DNA of 7,091 nt, taken from JAEUPI01 sp035764445 (GTDB taxonomy: Bacteria > Pseudomonadota > Gammaproteobacteria > Burkholderiales > Burkholderiaceae_C). Both the position numbers and the translations under genes were made by a program. Of the stretch, positions 1-5,979 are shown one piece after another (positions within the stretch are counted from its first letter, which is position 1; each line of letters begins with the position of its first letter). The stretch lies in NCBI GenBank assembly GCA_035764445.1, contig DASTZF010000174.1:1-7091 (forward strand). The letters run 5' to 3'. The notes beneath the pieces were generated by a model that was not told the DNA's origin, made no database searches, and worked only from the letters and a program-made list of their open reading frames with translations.

Positions 1-1
1 C

Positions 2-151
2 ACCTTCACGCCCGAGCGCTGGCACTACATCGTGCCGCACGCCGACTACTCGCGCGGCTGGCTGGCCGACCTGCCCAAGCCGCTGGCCGAGCGCATCGGC
101 TGGCGCAACGCCGACGCGGTGTTGCGCTCGGCGTGGCCGAAGAAGGCGTGA
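2..151 (+). CDS. C-terminal end of a possible amidohydrolase-family protein (5' truncated by window)
   Basis: An open frame from the left edge encodes 49 residues and stops at TGA 149-151. It reads TFTPERWHYIVPHADYSRGW and ends in ...AERIGWRNADAVLRSAWPKKA. The pattern of a short loop, then a Leu-Pro turn and a closing helix containing 'WRNA' resembles the last helix of amidohydrolase-2 (TIM-barrel metal-dependent hydrolase) proteins, whose ends often read like 'I.WRNAERLF'. No metal ligands are visible because the catalytic barrel lies outside the window, so the family is a tentative guess. Codon use is the same as in the neighbours and there is no overlapping alternative, so I am fairly sure the frame is coding even though the product is uncertain. 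A 70-bp spacer with hairpins separates it from the next gene on the same strand. Confidence 0.5.
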   Translation, partial: TFTPERWHYIVPHADYSRGWLADLPKPLAERIGWRNADAVLRSAWPKKA

Positions 152-163
152 GCCCCGCACGGC

Positions 164-209
164 CGCCCGAAGGGGCGAACTCCCTCTCGGAGGGAAGGCG
201 CGAAGCGCC
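164..209. repeat. Three tandem small hairpins in the intergenic spacer
   Basis: Three perfect inverted repeats sit head to tail. CGCCC (164-168) pairs with GGGCG (173-177) around a GAAG loop. TCCCTC (181-186) pairs with GAGGGA (190-195) around TCG. GGCGC (197-201) pairs with GCGCC (205-209) around GAA; its core GCGAAGC is a sequence known to form an unusually stable DNA mini-hairpin. The array lies between the stop at 151 and the GTG at 222, with the last arm ending 12 nt before that start. It could attenuate read-through, protect mRNA ends, or be a copy of a dispersed intergenic repeat. No T-tract follows, so it is not a canonical terminator. Confidence 0.6.
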
Positions 210-221
210 AAGGGTGCACCA

Positions 222-638
222 GTGAGCCGCGCGCTGACGATCGCGGCGTGCCTGTGCATCGGCGCCGGCAGCGGCCATGCCTCCGACGATTGCGGGGCGT
301 TGCTGAAGGCCGCGGGCGCGCTGCGCGCCGAGGGTGAGGGCTACACGGTGGCGTTCGTGCCGCAGCCGTCGCCGCTGGCCAGCGGGCGGCACTTCGCGCT
401 CGACATCGCGGTCTGCCCGGGCCCCGGCGTCGCGTTGCCCAAGGGCCTGCAGGTCGACGCCGACATGCCGGCGCACAAGCACGGCATGAACTACCGCGCC
501 AGCGTCGCCGCGCGCGGCCCCGGCCTCTACCACGCCGAAGGGCTGATGCTGCACATGCCGGGGCGCTGGCGCTTCATCTTCGACCTCGCGCTCGACGGCC
601 GCAGCGCGCGGCTGACGCACGAGGTCGACGTGCCGTGA
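222..638 (+). CDS. Secreted YtkA/FixH-like protein with His/Met motif, possibly copper-binding
   Basis: A 138-residue protein with an N-terminal Sec signal (hydrophobic about residues 4-17, likely cleavage after GHA at 20), so periplasmic. The mature part looks like a single small beta-sandwich of the YtkA/FixH type: alternating beta stretches, then D81-MPAHKHGM (82-89) and a late strand pair around LHMPGRWRF (110-118). M82, H85, H87, M89, H111 and M112 could form a metal site, most plausibly for copper; this is inferred from composition, not from a recognised signature. C24 and C65 could form a disulfide. The GTG at 222 is chosen because it starts directly on the signal peptide and has AAGGG at 210-214 at suitable spacing; the nearby GTG at 214 is out of frame. 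The stop overlaps the ATG of the di-heme peroxidase gene, so the two are probably translated together. Family assignment is moderate; specific function is unknown. Confidence 0.72.
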   Translation: MSRALTIAACLCIGAGSGHASDDCGALLKAAGALRAEGEGYTVAFVPQPSPLASGRHFALDIAVCPGPGVALPKGLQVDADMPAHKHGMNYRASVAARGPGLYHAEGLMLHMPGRWRFIFDLALDGRSARLTHEVDVP

Positions 639-1855
639 TGCGTTGGCCCCTTGGGCTCGCCGGGGCAGCGGCGCTGCTGCTGGCGGGTTGCACGAGCGCG
701 TACGCGCAGGCCGATGCAACGACTTTCGGCGCCGACGAGACGCGCCGCATCCTCGCCCACGGCCCGTGGCCGCCCGCGCCGACAACCGACCCCGGCAACG
801 CGCAGTCGGGCCGGCGCGAGGCGATCGCGCTCGGGCAGGCCCTGTTCTTCGACCTGCGCTTGTCGAGCCACGGCCAGCTCGCATGCGCCAGCTGTCATCA
901 GCCCGGGCTGGCCTTCGCCGACGGACGGCGGCGCTCGCTCGGGCGCGGTGAGCTCGACCGCAACGCGCCATCGTTGTGGAACGCGGTGCACGAGCGCTGG
1001 TACGGCTGGGACGGTGCGGCCGACAGCCTGTGGGGGCAGGCGATCCGGCCGATCGTCAGCCCACGCGAGATGGATGCCACCGCGGTGCAGGTGCGCGCGC
1101 ACATCGCCGGCGACGACGAGCTCGCGTGCCGCTACCGTCGCGCCTTCGGCGTGACCCCGGCGACCGGCGGCGACGAGGCGGTGCTCGTCCATGCGGCCAA
1201 GGCGATCGGTGCCTTCGTCGCCACGCTGGTGTCTGGGCGCACCGCGTTCGACGACTTTCGCGACGCGCTGGCGCGCGGCGACGCCGCGGCGATGGCACGC
1301 TACCCGGCTGACGCGCAGCGCGGGCTCAAGCTCTTCGTCGGCCGCGGCCGCTGCGCGGTGTGCCACTCGGGGCCGCTGTTCAGCAACGGCGAGTTCGGCG
1401 ACACCGGCCTGCCCTTCTTCGTGCGCCCGGGCGAGGTCGACCCGGGCCGCCAAGGCGGCCTCTTGGTGCTGCGCGCGAGCCCGTACAACCTGCTCGGCCG
1501 CTTCAGCGACGCCGGCGCCGACAGCAACGCGGCCATCAAGACCCGCCACGTCGAGCCGCAGCACCGCAACTTCGGCGAGTTCAAGGTACCGAGCCTGCGC
1601 AACGTCGCGCTCACGGGGCCCTACATGCACGACGGCCAGCTGGCGACGCTGGACGACGTGGTGAACCACTACTCCGAGCTCAACCTCGATCGCCTGCATG
1701 CCGACGGCGAGCGCATCCTCGAGCCGCTGCACCTCGATGCGGGCGAGCGCGCCGATCTGGTGGCGTTCCTGCGCACGCTGAGCGATGCGGGGGCGGCCGC
1801 GTGGCAACCGCCGCCGCTGCCGCGCTGCATCGGCGGCGTCAAGCCGCCAGCTTGA
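638..1855 (+). CDS. Di-heme cytochrome c peroxidase / MauG-superfamily lipoprotein
   Basis: A 405-residue protein of the bacterial cytochrome c peroxidase (bCCP)/MauG superfamily, which uses two covalent c-hemes to reduce H2O2 or to oxidise a protein partner in the periplasm. Both heme sites are present: CASCH at 83-87 and CAVCH at 239-243. Between them are WDG (124-126) and QAIRPIVSPREM (134-145), the segment that carries the catalytic Glu in this family (here E144). The C-terminal half has the typical FKVPSLRNVALTGPYMHDG (315-333), with M330 a candidate axial ligand of the second heme. The N-terminus ends its hydrophobic stretch in LLAGC (14-18), a lipobox, with Thr at +2, so outer-membrane lipidation is likely; cleavage after AYA is an alternative. 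I chose ATG 638 (TGATG overlap with the upstream stop); a GTG at 635 would add only one residue. Whether it is a true peroxidase or a MauG-like modifying enzyme cannot be told from sequence. Confidence 0.9.
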   Translation: MRWPLGLAGAAALLLAGCTSAYAQADATTFGADETRRILAHGPWPPAPTTDPGNAQSGRREAIALGQALFFDLRLSSHGQLACASCHQPGLAFADGRRRSLGRGELDRNAPSLWNAVHERWYGWDGAADSLWGQAIRPIVSPREMDATAVQVRAHIAGDDELACRYRRAFGVTPATGGDEAVLVHAAKAIGAFVATLVSGRTAFDDFRDALARGDAAAMARYPADAQRGLKLFVGRGRCAVCHSGPLFSNGEFGDTGLPFFVRPGEVDPGRQGGLLVLRASPYNLLGRFSDAGADSNAAIKTRHVEPQHRNFGEFKVPSLRNVALTGPYMHDGQLATLDDVVNHYSELNLDRLHADGERILEPLHLDAGERADLVAFLRTLSDAGAAAWQPPPLPRCIGGVKPPA

Positions 1856-1882
1856 AGCGCGCGAGCGCTAACGCGCGCGCTT
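1855..1882. terminator. Hairpin between convergent genes, possible bidirectional terminator
   Basis: AAGCGCGCG (1855-1863) is the exact reverse complement of CGCGCGCTT (1874-1882), giving a 9-bp stem around a 10-nt loop. It spans the 12-bp gap between two convergent genes and includes the stop of the ParA-like gene and its last codons. The stem is very GC-rich, but only two T residues follow on either strand, so intrinsic termination would be weak. The position argues for a transcription-end role. Chance pairing of the alternating CG run is a real alternative. Confidence 0.4.
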
Positions 1883-2908
1883 GAGCGACAACGACTCGAG
1901 CCAGCGGCCGATGCGGGTCGTCAAACCGCCGAAGTGGCTGTCGAGTTCCTCGGCCGGATTGATCGGCACCAGGCGGTGGATCTTCGGCGGCTCGGCCGCG
2001 TGTTCGGCGGCCTTGCCGTTGCCGTTGACCACCGGCTCGGGTTGTGCGCTCTTCACGTCGGGCGTGGCTGGCAGCGGATCGAGCGCGCCGGGCGCCGTGC
2101 GCGCAGCGGTCAGCTCGGCCTCGGCGCTCACCGCCACCGGGCGCAAGGTGCCCGACGGCGACGAGCCCGGCGGCAGCACCGGACGGCTCGGCTTGTGCAC
2201 CGGCTTGGCGGCCGGTCTGACCACAGGCTTGGCCTCGGGCCTCGGCTCGGGCGCCGCAGGTTCCGCCAGCAGCATCGGCCCCACGAACTCGAGGATCGGC
2301 TGCCACTGCGCGAGGTCGGCCTCGACCTTGGCCGCCGGCATGTCGAAGATCGTGAGGCCGTGCTCGAGGCACTTCACGTAGGTCTGTGTTTCGCGCAGCG
2401 CGCCGAGGAACGGCAGCTGCAAACCGTCGGCCCATTGGCGCAGCACGACATCCGCCCTGGTGCGCGAGTCGATGCGCATGCCCACCGCAGCGATCTTGCA
2501 GCGACCGCGCGCCACGCGCGGATGCGCGAGCAGCTCGGTGTAGCACTCGGCGGCTGACTCGCGATCGAACAGCGAGTGGCTCAATGGCATCACCACCGCG
2601 TCGGCCAGCATCACCACGCGCAGCAGGTCGTAGCCCTTGAGGCCGCCGGGCGTGTCGAGCACGACGTGCGTCACGCCAGGGGGCGTGCGCAGGATGTTGC
2701 GCGGGTCGACCGACCAGCCGGAGATCTTGGGCGCCGGCGCTAGTCGCTGCAGCTCGCGCTGGCGCAGCCACGCATGTGACGACTGCTGGAAGTCCGCGTC
2801 ACCGAGCAGCACCGGCAGCCCGCGGTGCGCGCACCATGCCGCCAAGTGCGTCGCGACGGTGCTCTTGCCGCTCCCTCCCTTGCGGTTGACGATGGCGATG
2901 ACGGGCAT
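1868..2908 (-). CDS. Orphan ParA/MinD-type ATPase with Pro/Ala-rich C-terminal extension
   Basis: A 346-residue cytoplasmic ParA-family (deviant Walker) ATPase. The P-loop is KGGSGKST at 10-17, with both the signature lysine K10 and K15. The switch I/Walker A' segment is VLLGDAD (33-39), and Walker B is HVVLDTPGG (81-89). These proteins dimerise with ATP and position DNA or other cargo on the nucleoid or membrane. The ATPase domain ends near residue 214. It is followed by about 90 residues rich in Pro, Ala and Lys (KP-type repeats around 219-235), then a more ordered tail of about 37 residues (NPAEELDSHFGGL, then a Trp-containing amphipathic stretch ending SLKRAR). No ParB gene or clear parS site is in the window, so this is not a standard chromosome-partition operon. 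ATG 2906-2908 places the P-loop at the usual distance from Met1; no strong Shine-Dalgarno is seen. Cargo unknown. Confidence 0.87.
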   Translation of the reverse strand: MPVIAIVNRKGGSGKSTVATHLAAWCAHRGLPVLLGDADFQQSSHAWLRQRELQRLAPAPKISGWSVDPRNILRTPPGVTHVVLDTPGGLKGYDLLRVVMLADAVVMPLSHSLFDRESAAECYTELLAHPRVARGRCKIAAVGMRIDSRTRADVVLRQWADGLQLPFLGALRETQTYVKCLEHGLTIFDMPAAKVEADLAQWQPILEFVGPMLLAEPAAPEPRPEAKPVVRPAAKPVHKPSRPVLPPGSSPSGTLRPVAVSAEAELTAARTAPGALDPLPATPDVKSAQPEPVVNGNGKAAEHAAEPPKIHRLVPINPAEELDSHFGGLTTRIGRWLESLSLKRAR

Positions 2909-2959
2909 GGGTGGTTTCGGGGCCCTCGGCTCCAGCTTGGCATTGCAACATCTTTGCCG

Positions 2960-2981
2960 GCCGTACCGCGTGAAATACGGC
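2960..2981. promoter_or_regulatory. Inverted repeat GCCGTA-N10-TACGGC, possible operator
   Basis: GCCGTA (2960-2965) and TACGGC (2976-2981) are exact inverted repeats separated by 10 nt, so centre-to-centre spacing is 16 bp. It lies 52 bp upstream of the ParA-like start and about 170 bp upstream of the hcxB-like start. The spacing would suit a dimeric regulator, but no regulator gene is adjacent and no family can be named. Confidence 0.35.
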
Positions 2982-2984
2982 GCA

Positions 2985-3004
2985 GGTGCGCGCGCACCAT
3001 GGTG
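2985..3004. promoter_or_regulatory. Overlapping palindromes built from GGTG/CACC
   Basis: GGTGCGCGCGCACC (2985-2998) is a perfect 14-bp palindrome. Its right arm is shared with a second perfect palindrome, CACCATGGTG (2995-3004), so three GGTG/CACC half-sites occur in 20 bp. It starts 4 nt after the GCCGTA inverted repeat, in the middle of the divergent spacer. It could be a protein-binding site or alternative RNA hairpins. The CG run makes part of the symmetry cheap in GC-rich DNA. Confidence 0.35.
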
Positions 3005-3151
3005 TACAGCGGTAATCGCTCCCCGGAGTCTCTCCTCCTTGGCACCTCAGCCGGGGTTGGCGGGTCGGCAGGCGAGAATGCCGCACCGCGCGCCCCGGCG
3101 CGACCGGCTAAACCCCAACGCGGCCGTCACCCCGCCGTCATCGAGCACCCC

Positions 3152-4231
3152 ATGAGCGCAACCCACACCATCGCCGTCGACGCCCTGCACCGTGCCATGC
3201 GCACCCTGGCGCGCGGCTTCGGCAGCGATGCGGCCGTCGTCAACGCCGTGTGCGACAACCTGATCGAAGCCAATTTGATGGGACACGATTCGCACGGCAT
3301 CGGCATGTTCCCGCGCTATGCCGATTCGTTTCTCGAGGGCGGCCTCCAACCCAACGCTCATGTGCGCACGGTGCTCGACGCCGGCGCGCTGCTGCGCCTC
3401 GACGGCCAGGCCGGCTTCGGCCAGGTGGTGGGCGGCGAGGCGATGGCCCTGGGCATCGAACGCGCGCGCACGCACGGCTGCTGCGTGATGGCGCTCGGCA
3501 ACGCGCATCACCTTGGGCGCATCGGCGCGTGGGCAGAGCAGGCGGTGGCCGCGGGCATGGTCTCGCTGCACTTCGTCAACGTGATCTCGCGCGGCATCGT
3601 GGCACCGCACGGCGGCTCCGACGCGCGCTTCGGCACCAACCCGTTCACCGCCGGCATCCCGCTGAAGGGCCGCGCGCCGATGATCCTCGACTTCGCGACC
3701 AGCGTGATCGCGCAGGGCAAGACGCGCGTTGCGCACAACAAGGGCGAGCGCGTGCCGCCCGACCACCTGATCGACGATCAGGGTCGGCCGACGACGGATC
3801 CGCGCTATTCGGTGATCGAGCCGTTCGGCGCCATCCTCACCTTCGGCGCGCACAAGGGCTACGGCATGGCGGTGCTGTGCGAGTTGCTCGGTGGCGCGCT
3901 CGCGTCGGGCCTCACGCAGCACACGCACGACAGCAGCAAGAAGCGAGTGCTCAACGGCATGCTGACCGTGCTGATCGATCCCGAGCGCATCACCGACCGC
4001 GCGGCCTACGAAGCCGAGGCGCTGACCTTCGTCGACTGGGTGACTAAGTCGCCGCCGCGCGCGGGCTTTGACCGCGTGCGGTTGGCGGGCGATCCCGAGC
4101 GCGAGTCGCGCGAGCGGCGCATCAAGAGCGGCGTGCCGGTCGACGCGACCACCTGGCAGGAGATCCTGAACGCGGCGCGCAAACTCGGCGTCGACCCGCA
4201 ACGCGTCAACGCCGAAGCCGGCGTGGCGTGA
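3152..4231 (+). CDS. hcxB: Hydroxycarboxylate dehydrogenase B (Ldh_2 / malate-L-lactate dehydrogenase family, YbiC-like)
   Basis: A 359-residue cytosolic NAD(P)-dependent oxidoreductase of the malate/L-lactate dehydrogenase (Ldh_2) family, which interconverts 2-oxo acids and 2-hydroxy acids. Family blocks are clear: NLMGHDSHGIGM (41-52, with H48 a likely catalytic His), NAHHLGRIG (117-125), FGTNPF (160-165), LDFATS (179-184), GKTRVAHNKGERVPP (189-203) and HKGYGM (234-239). Block order, length and the ends match E. coli YbiC/HcxB as I remember it, an enzyme acting on phenylpyruvate, hydroxyphenylpyruvate and related 2-oxo acids; the substrate here is inferred from that. The open frame extends back to 2825, but ATG 3152 gives the homologue-like N-terminus (MSATHTIAVDALH), and the upstream part runs antisense through the ParA-like gene. 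There is no good Shine-Dalgarno. It stands alone on its strand, converging on the GNAT gene 9 bp away. Confidence 0.85.
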   Translation: MSATHTIAVDALHRAMRTLARGFGSDAAVVNAVCDNLIEANLMGHDSHGIGMFPRYADSFLEGGLQPNAHVRTVLDAGALLRLDGQAGFGQVVGGEAMALGIERARTHGCCVMALGNAHHLGRIGAWAEQAVAAGMVSLHFVNVISRGIVAPHGGSDARFGTNPFTAGIPLKGRAPMILDFATSVIAQGKTRVAHNKGERVPPDHLIDDQGRPTTDPRYSVIEPFGAILTFGAHKGYGMAVLCELLGGALASGLTQHTHDSSKKRVLNGMLTVLIDPERITDRAAYEAEALTFVDWVTKSPPRAGFDRVRLAGDPERESRERRIKSGVPVDATTWQEILNAARKLGVDPQRVNAEAGVA

Positions 4232-4240
4232 AGCGCGTCG

Positions 4241-4669
4241 TCAGCGATCGAGCTCGTGCACCATCCACTGCTTGTGGATGCCCGGCGCGTAGCCACCGAT
4301 CGTGTGCCGCACTTCGTACCCGAGTGAGCGGTACAACGTCGGCGCCTGGAAGCTGAACGTCTCGAGGTAGACGCGCTTGCAGCCGAGCTCCGCGGCGCGC
4401 CGCTCGAACGCACGCACCAGCCGCGCACCCCAGCCCCGGCGGCGCAGATCCGCGCGCACCCACAGTTGCTGCAGCTCGGCACACTCGCCCCAGCGGCGGC
4501 CCACCGCACCGGCCACCACCGCACCGGCGCGGTCGCGCGCGAAGCAGGCCAGCGGTCGCACGTCGTGCAACGGCGCGGCCGCCTGGTTGGCCGCGTCGAG
4601 CCCCTGGTCGACGATCAGCGCGTCGACTGCGTCGGGCGTGTCGTGCACGGTGATCTCGAGATCGTGCAT
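4241..4669 (-). CDS. GNAT family N-acetyltransferase
   Basis: A 142-residue single-domain GNAT enzyme, expected to transfer an acetyl group from acetyl-CoA to an amine on an unknown substrate in the cytoplasm. The acetyl-CoA pyrophosphate-binding motif A is visible as ELQQLWVRADLRRRGWG (65-81), with the R-x-x-G-x-G core at R76, G79 and G81. Motif B follows as VYLETFSFQAPTLYRSLGYEV (100-120), including the Tyr-rich loop and the usual 'LGYEV' ending. Length is normal for the family. ATG 4667-4669 is the first good start and there is no obvious Shine-Dalgarno upstream. The gene is divergent from the MFS exporter across 86 bp and convergent with the dehydrogenase. Substrate cannot be predicted; proximity to an exporter hints at small-molecule detoxification but proves nothing. 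Confidence 0.85.
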   Translation of the reverse strand: MHDLEITVHDTPDAVDALIVDQGLDAANQAAAPLHDVRPLACFARDRAGAVVAGAVGRRWGECAELQQLWVRADLRRRGWGARLVRAFERRAAELGCKRVYLETFSFQAPTLYRSLGYEVRHTIGGYAPGIHKQWMVHELDR

Positions 4670-4755
4670 GCGGCGAGACTAGCGCGTCGCGCGCGCTGCA
4701 AACACAGGTCCGAATGCGGCCGGTCCGCGCCGCGTCGGTGCACGATGATGCGGCC
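4670..4755. other. Short divergent promoter region, GNAT / MFS genes
   Basis: These 86 bp must carry start signals for both neighbours. On the - strand a TTGCAG (about 4696-4701) and a TAGTCT (4676-4681) resemble -35 and -10 elements, but with only 14 bp between them. No Shine-Dalgarno is evident for either gene, which would fit leaderless or weakly led transcripts. An alternating CG run (about 4682-4695) fills part of the spacer. Confidence 0.4.
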
Positions 4756-5976
4756 ATGAGCAAGTCATCGCATGCCCTCGCTTCGTTGTCTTGGAGCAAC
4801 CTCGCCGCGCAATCGGCCGAGCAGATCAGCCTCGCGGCGGTGCCGATCGTCGCGGTGATCACGCTGCACGCCGGGGCCGGCGAGATCGGCACGCTGACCA
4901 CCGCGCAGACCCTGCCGTTCCTGTTGCTGTCGATTCCGATGGGCGTGCTGGCCGACCGCTGGTCGCGCTCGCGCCTGATGGTGCTGGCCGAGGCGGTGCG
5001 CGCGTTGTCGCTGCTGGCGCTGCTGGCGGTCGTGTACAGTGGCGCCATCTCGCTCGCCGCGCTGGCCGTGCTCGGCTTCATCGGCGCGGCCGGCACCGTG
5101 GGCTTCACGATCGCTGCCCCGGCGCTGGTGCCCTCGCTGGTGCCGCAACACGCGCTGGCGCGCGCCAACGCGCGGCTCGAGCTGGCGCGCAGCGCCGCGT
5201 TCGCGGCGGGCCCGGCGCTGGCCGGGTCGCTGGTCGCATGGGCCGGCGCGAGCACCGCGTTCGCCTGCGCCACCGCGTTGTCGACGCTGGCGATGCTGCT
5301 GTTGCTGCGCCTGCCCGCGGTGCCACGCACGCCGGGACCGGCGCGGCACGTGCTGGAGGAACTGCGCGACGGTGCTGGCCTGGTGTGGCGCGATCCGCTG
5401 TTGCGTCCGGTGATGTGGACCGCGGTGGTCTGGAACATCGCGTGGCTGGTGCTGCAGACAGCCTACGTGCCGTATGCGATGCGCACGCTCGGGCTGAGCG
5501 CCGACGCCGTGGGCTTCACGCTCGGTTGCTACGGCGCCGGCATGCTGATCGGCGCCACGCTCGCAACCCGCGTCATGCGCGCGCTGCCATTCGGCGCCGC
5601 GGTGCTGCTTGGGCCGCTGATGTCGGTACTGGCCGCGCTGGCGATGGTCGGCACGCTGTGGTGGGCCACCGCGTGGCTGGCGGCGCTGTCGTTCGTGCTG
5701 TTCGGCGCCGGCCCGCTGGTGTGGGTGGTGACCACCACCACGCTGCGTCAGACGCTGGTGCCCACGCGCGTGCTCGGTCAGGTGTCGGCGATCTTCCTCA
5801 CCGTCAACGCCGGGGCGCGCCCGATCGGCGCCGCGCTCGGCGGCGTGGTCGGCAGCCTGTGGGGCGAGACCGCTTGCATCGCGCTGGCCGCCGCCGGGTT
5901 CGTCGTGCAGGCGCTGGTGATCAGCGGCTCGCCGGTGCGCGTGCTGCGCGATCTGCCGGCACCGGCCGCCTCGTAG
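4756..5976 (+). CDS. MFS transporter, EntS-like (MFS_3 / DHA3-type) exporter
   Basis: A 406-residue inner-membrane protein with about 12 hydrophobic segments in two halves, separated by a charged cytoplasmic loop near residues 185-216 (RLPAVPRTPGP ... LRDGAGLVWRDPLLR). The MFS motif A is present in the loop after TM2 as GVLADRWSRSRL (63-74). Overall form, including the central 'EELRDGAGLVWRDPLLR' helix and an 'LG.VSAIFLTVNAGARPIGAALGG' segment late in the protein, fits the MFS_3/EntS group of proton-driven drug or siderophore exporters; the substrate is not predictable. ATG 4756 is chosen; an in-frame GTG at 4738 would add VHDDAA, which is not hydrophobic and has no better ribosome site. No Shine-Dalgarno precedes the ATG. 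Its stop lies 3 bp from the stop of the convergent DUF4864 gene. Confidence 0.88.
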   Translation: MSKSSHALASLSWSNLAAQSAEQISLAAVPIVAVITLHAGAGEIGTLTTAQTLPFLLLSIPMGVLADRWSRSRLMVLAEAVRALSLLALLAVVYSGAISLAALAVLGFIGAAGTVGFTIAAPALVPSLVPQHALARANARLELARSAAFAAGPALAGSLVAWAGASTAFACATALSTLAMLLLLRLPAVPRTPGPARHVLEELRDGAGLVWRDPLLRPVMWTAVVWNIAWLVLQTAYVPYAMRTLGLSADAVGFTLGCYGAGMLIGATLATRVMRALPFGAAVLLGPLMSVLAALAMVGTLWWATAWLAALSFVLFGAGPLVWVVTTTTLRQTLVPTRVLGQVSAIFLTVNAGARPIGAALGGVVGSLWGETACIALAAAGFVVQALVISGSPVRVLRDLPAPAAS

Positions 5977-5979
5977 CGA

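Larger units (their letters stand above)
2909..3151. other. Divergent intergenic region, parA-like gene / hcxB-like gene
   Basis: These 243 bp are the longest non-coding stretch in the window and must hold the promoters of both flanking divergent genes. I find no convincing -35/-10 pair with normal spacing. A GAGAAT at 3074-3079 (+ strand) is -10-like, but the nearest -35-like TTGGCG (3057-3062) is only 11 bp away. The region contains two palindromic elements listed separately. A purine-rich AAGGAGGAGA on the - strand (about 3032-3041) looks like a ribosome binding site, but no gene follows it at proper spacing in the ParA frame. Confidence 0.6.

Noticed and set aside
527..1807. 426-residue open frame on the - strand opposite the di-heme peroxidase gene
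   Set aside because: It is antisense to a gene with two intact heme motifs, is Arg/Ala/His-rich without any recognisable domain, and long antisense frames are expected in DNA of this GC content.
2966..2977. Possible parS half-site (CGTGAAA) near the ParA-like gene
   Set aside because: Only one half of the parS consensus matches; the other half does not, and no ParB gene is present.
3011..3060. Purine-rich / CTCTCC-containing stretch resembling part of a riboswitch (glycine or TPP type)
   Set aside because: I could not assemble the conserved core or paired helices of either class on either strand.
3057..3079. Promoter-like TTGGCG ... GAGAAT before the dehydrogenase gene
   Set aside because: The spacer is 11 bp instead of about 17, so it is not a credible sigma-70 pair.
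2825..3151. N-terminal extension of the dehydrogenase frame
   Set aside because: The extension overlaps the ParA-like P-loop region antisense, has no family similarity, and ATG 3152 already gives the expected N-terminus.
3047..4201. 384-residue open frame on the - strand opposite the dehydrogenase gene
   Set aside because: Antisense to a clear Ldh_2-family gene; composition is typical of shadow frames and no motif is visible.
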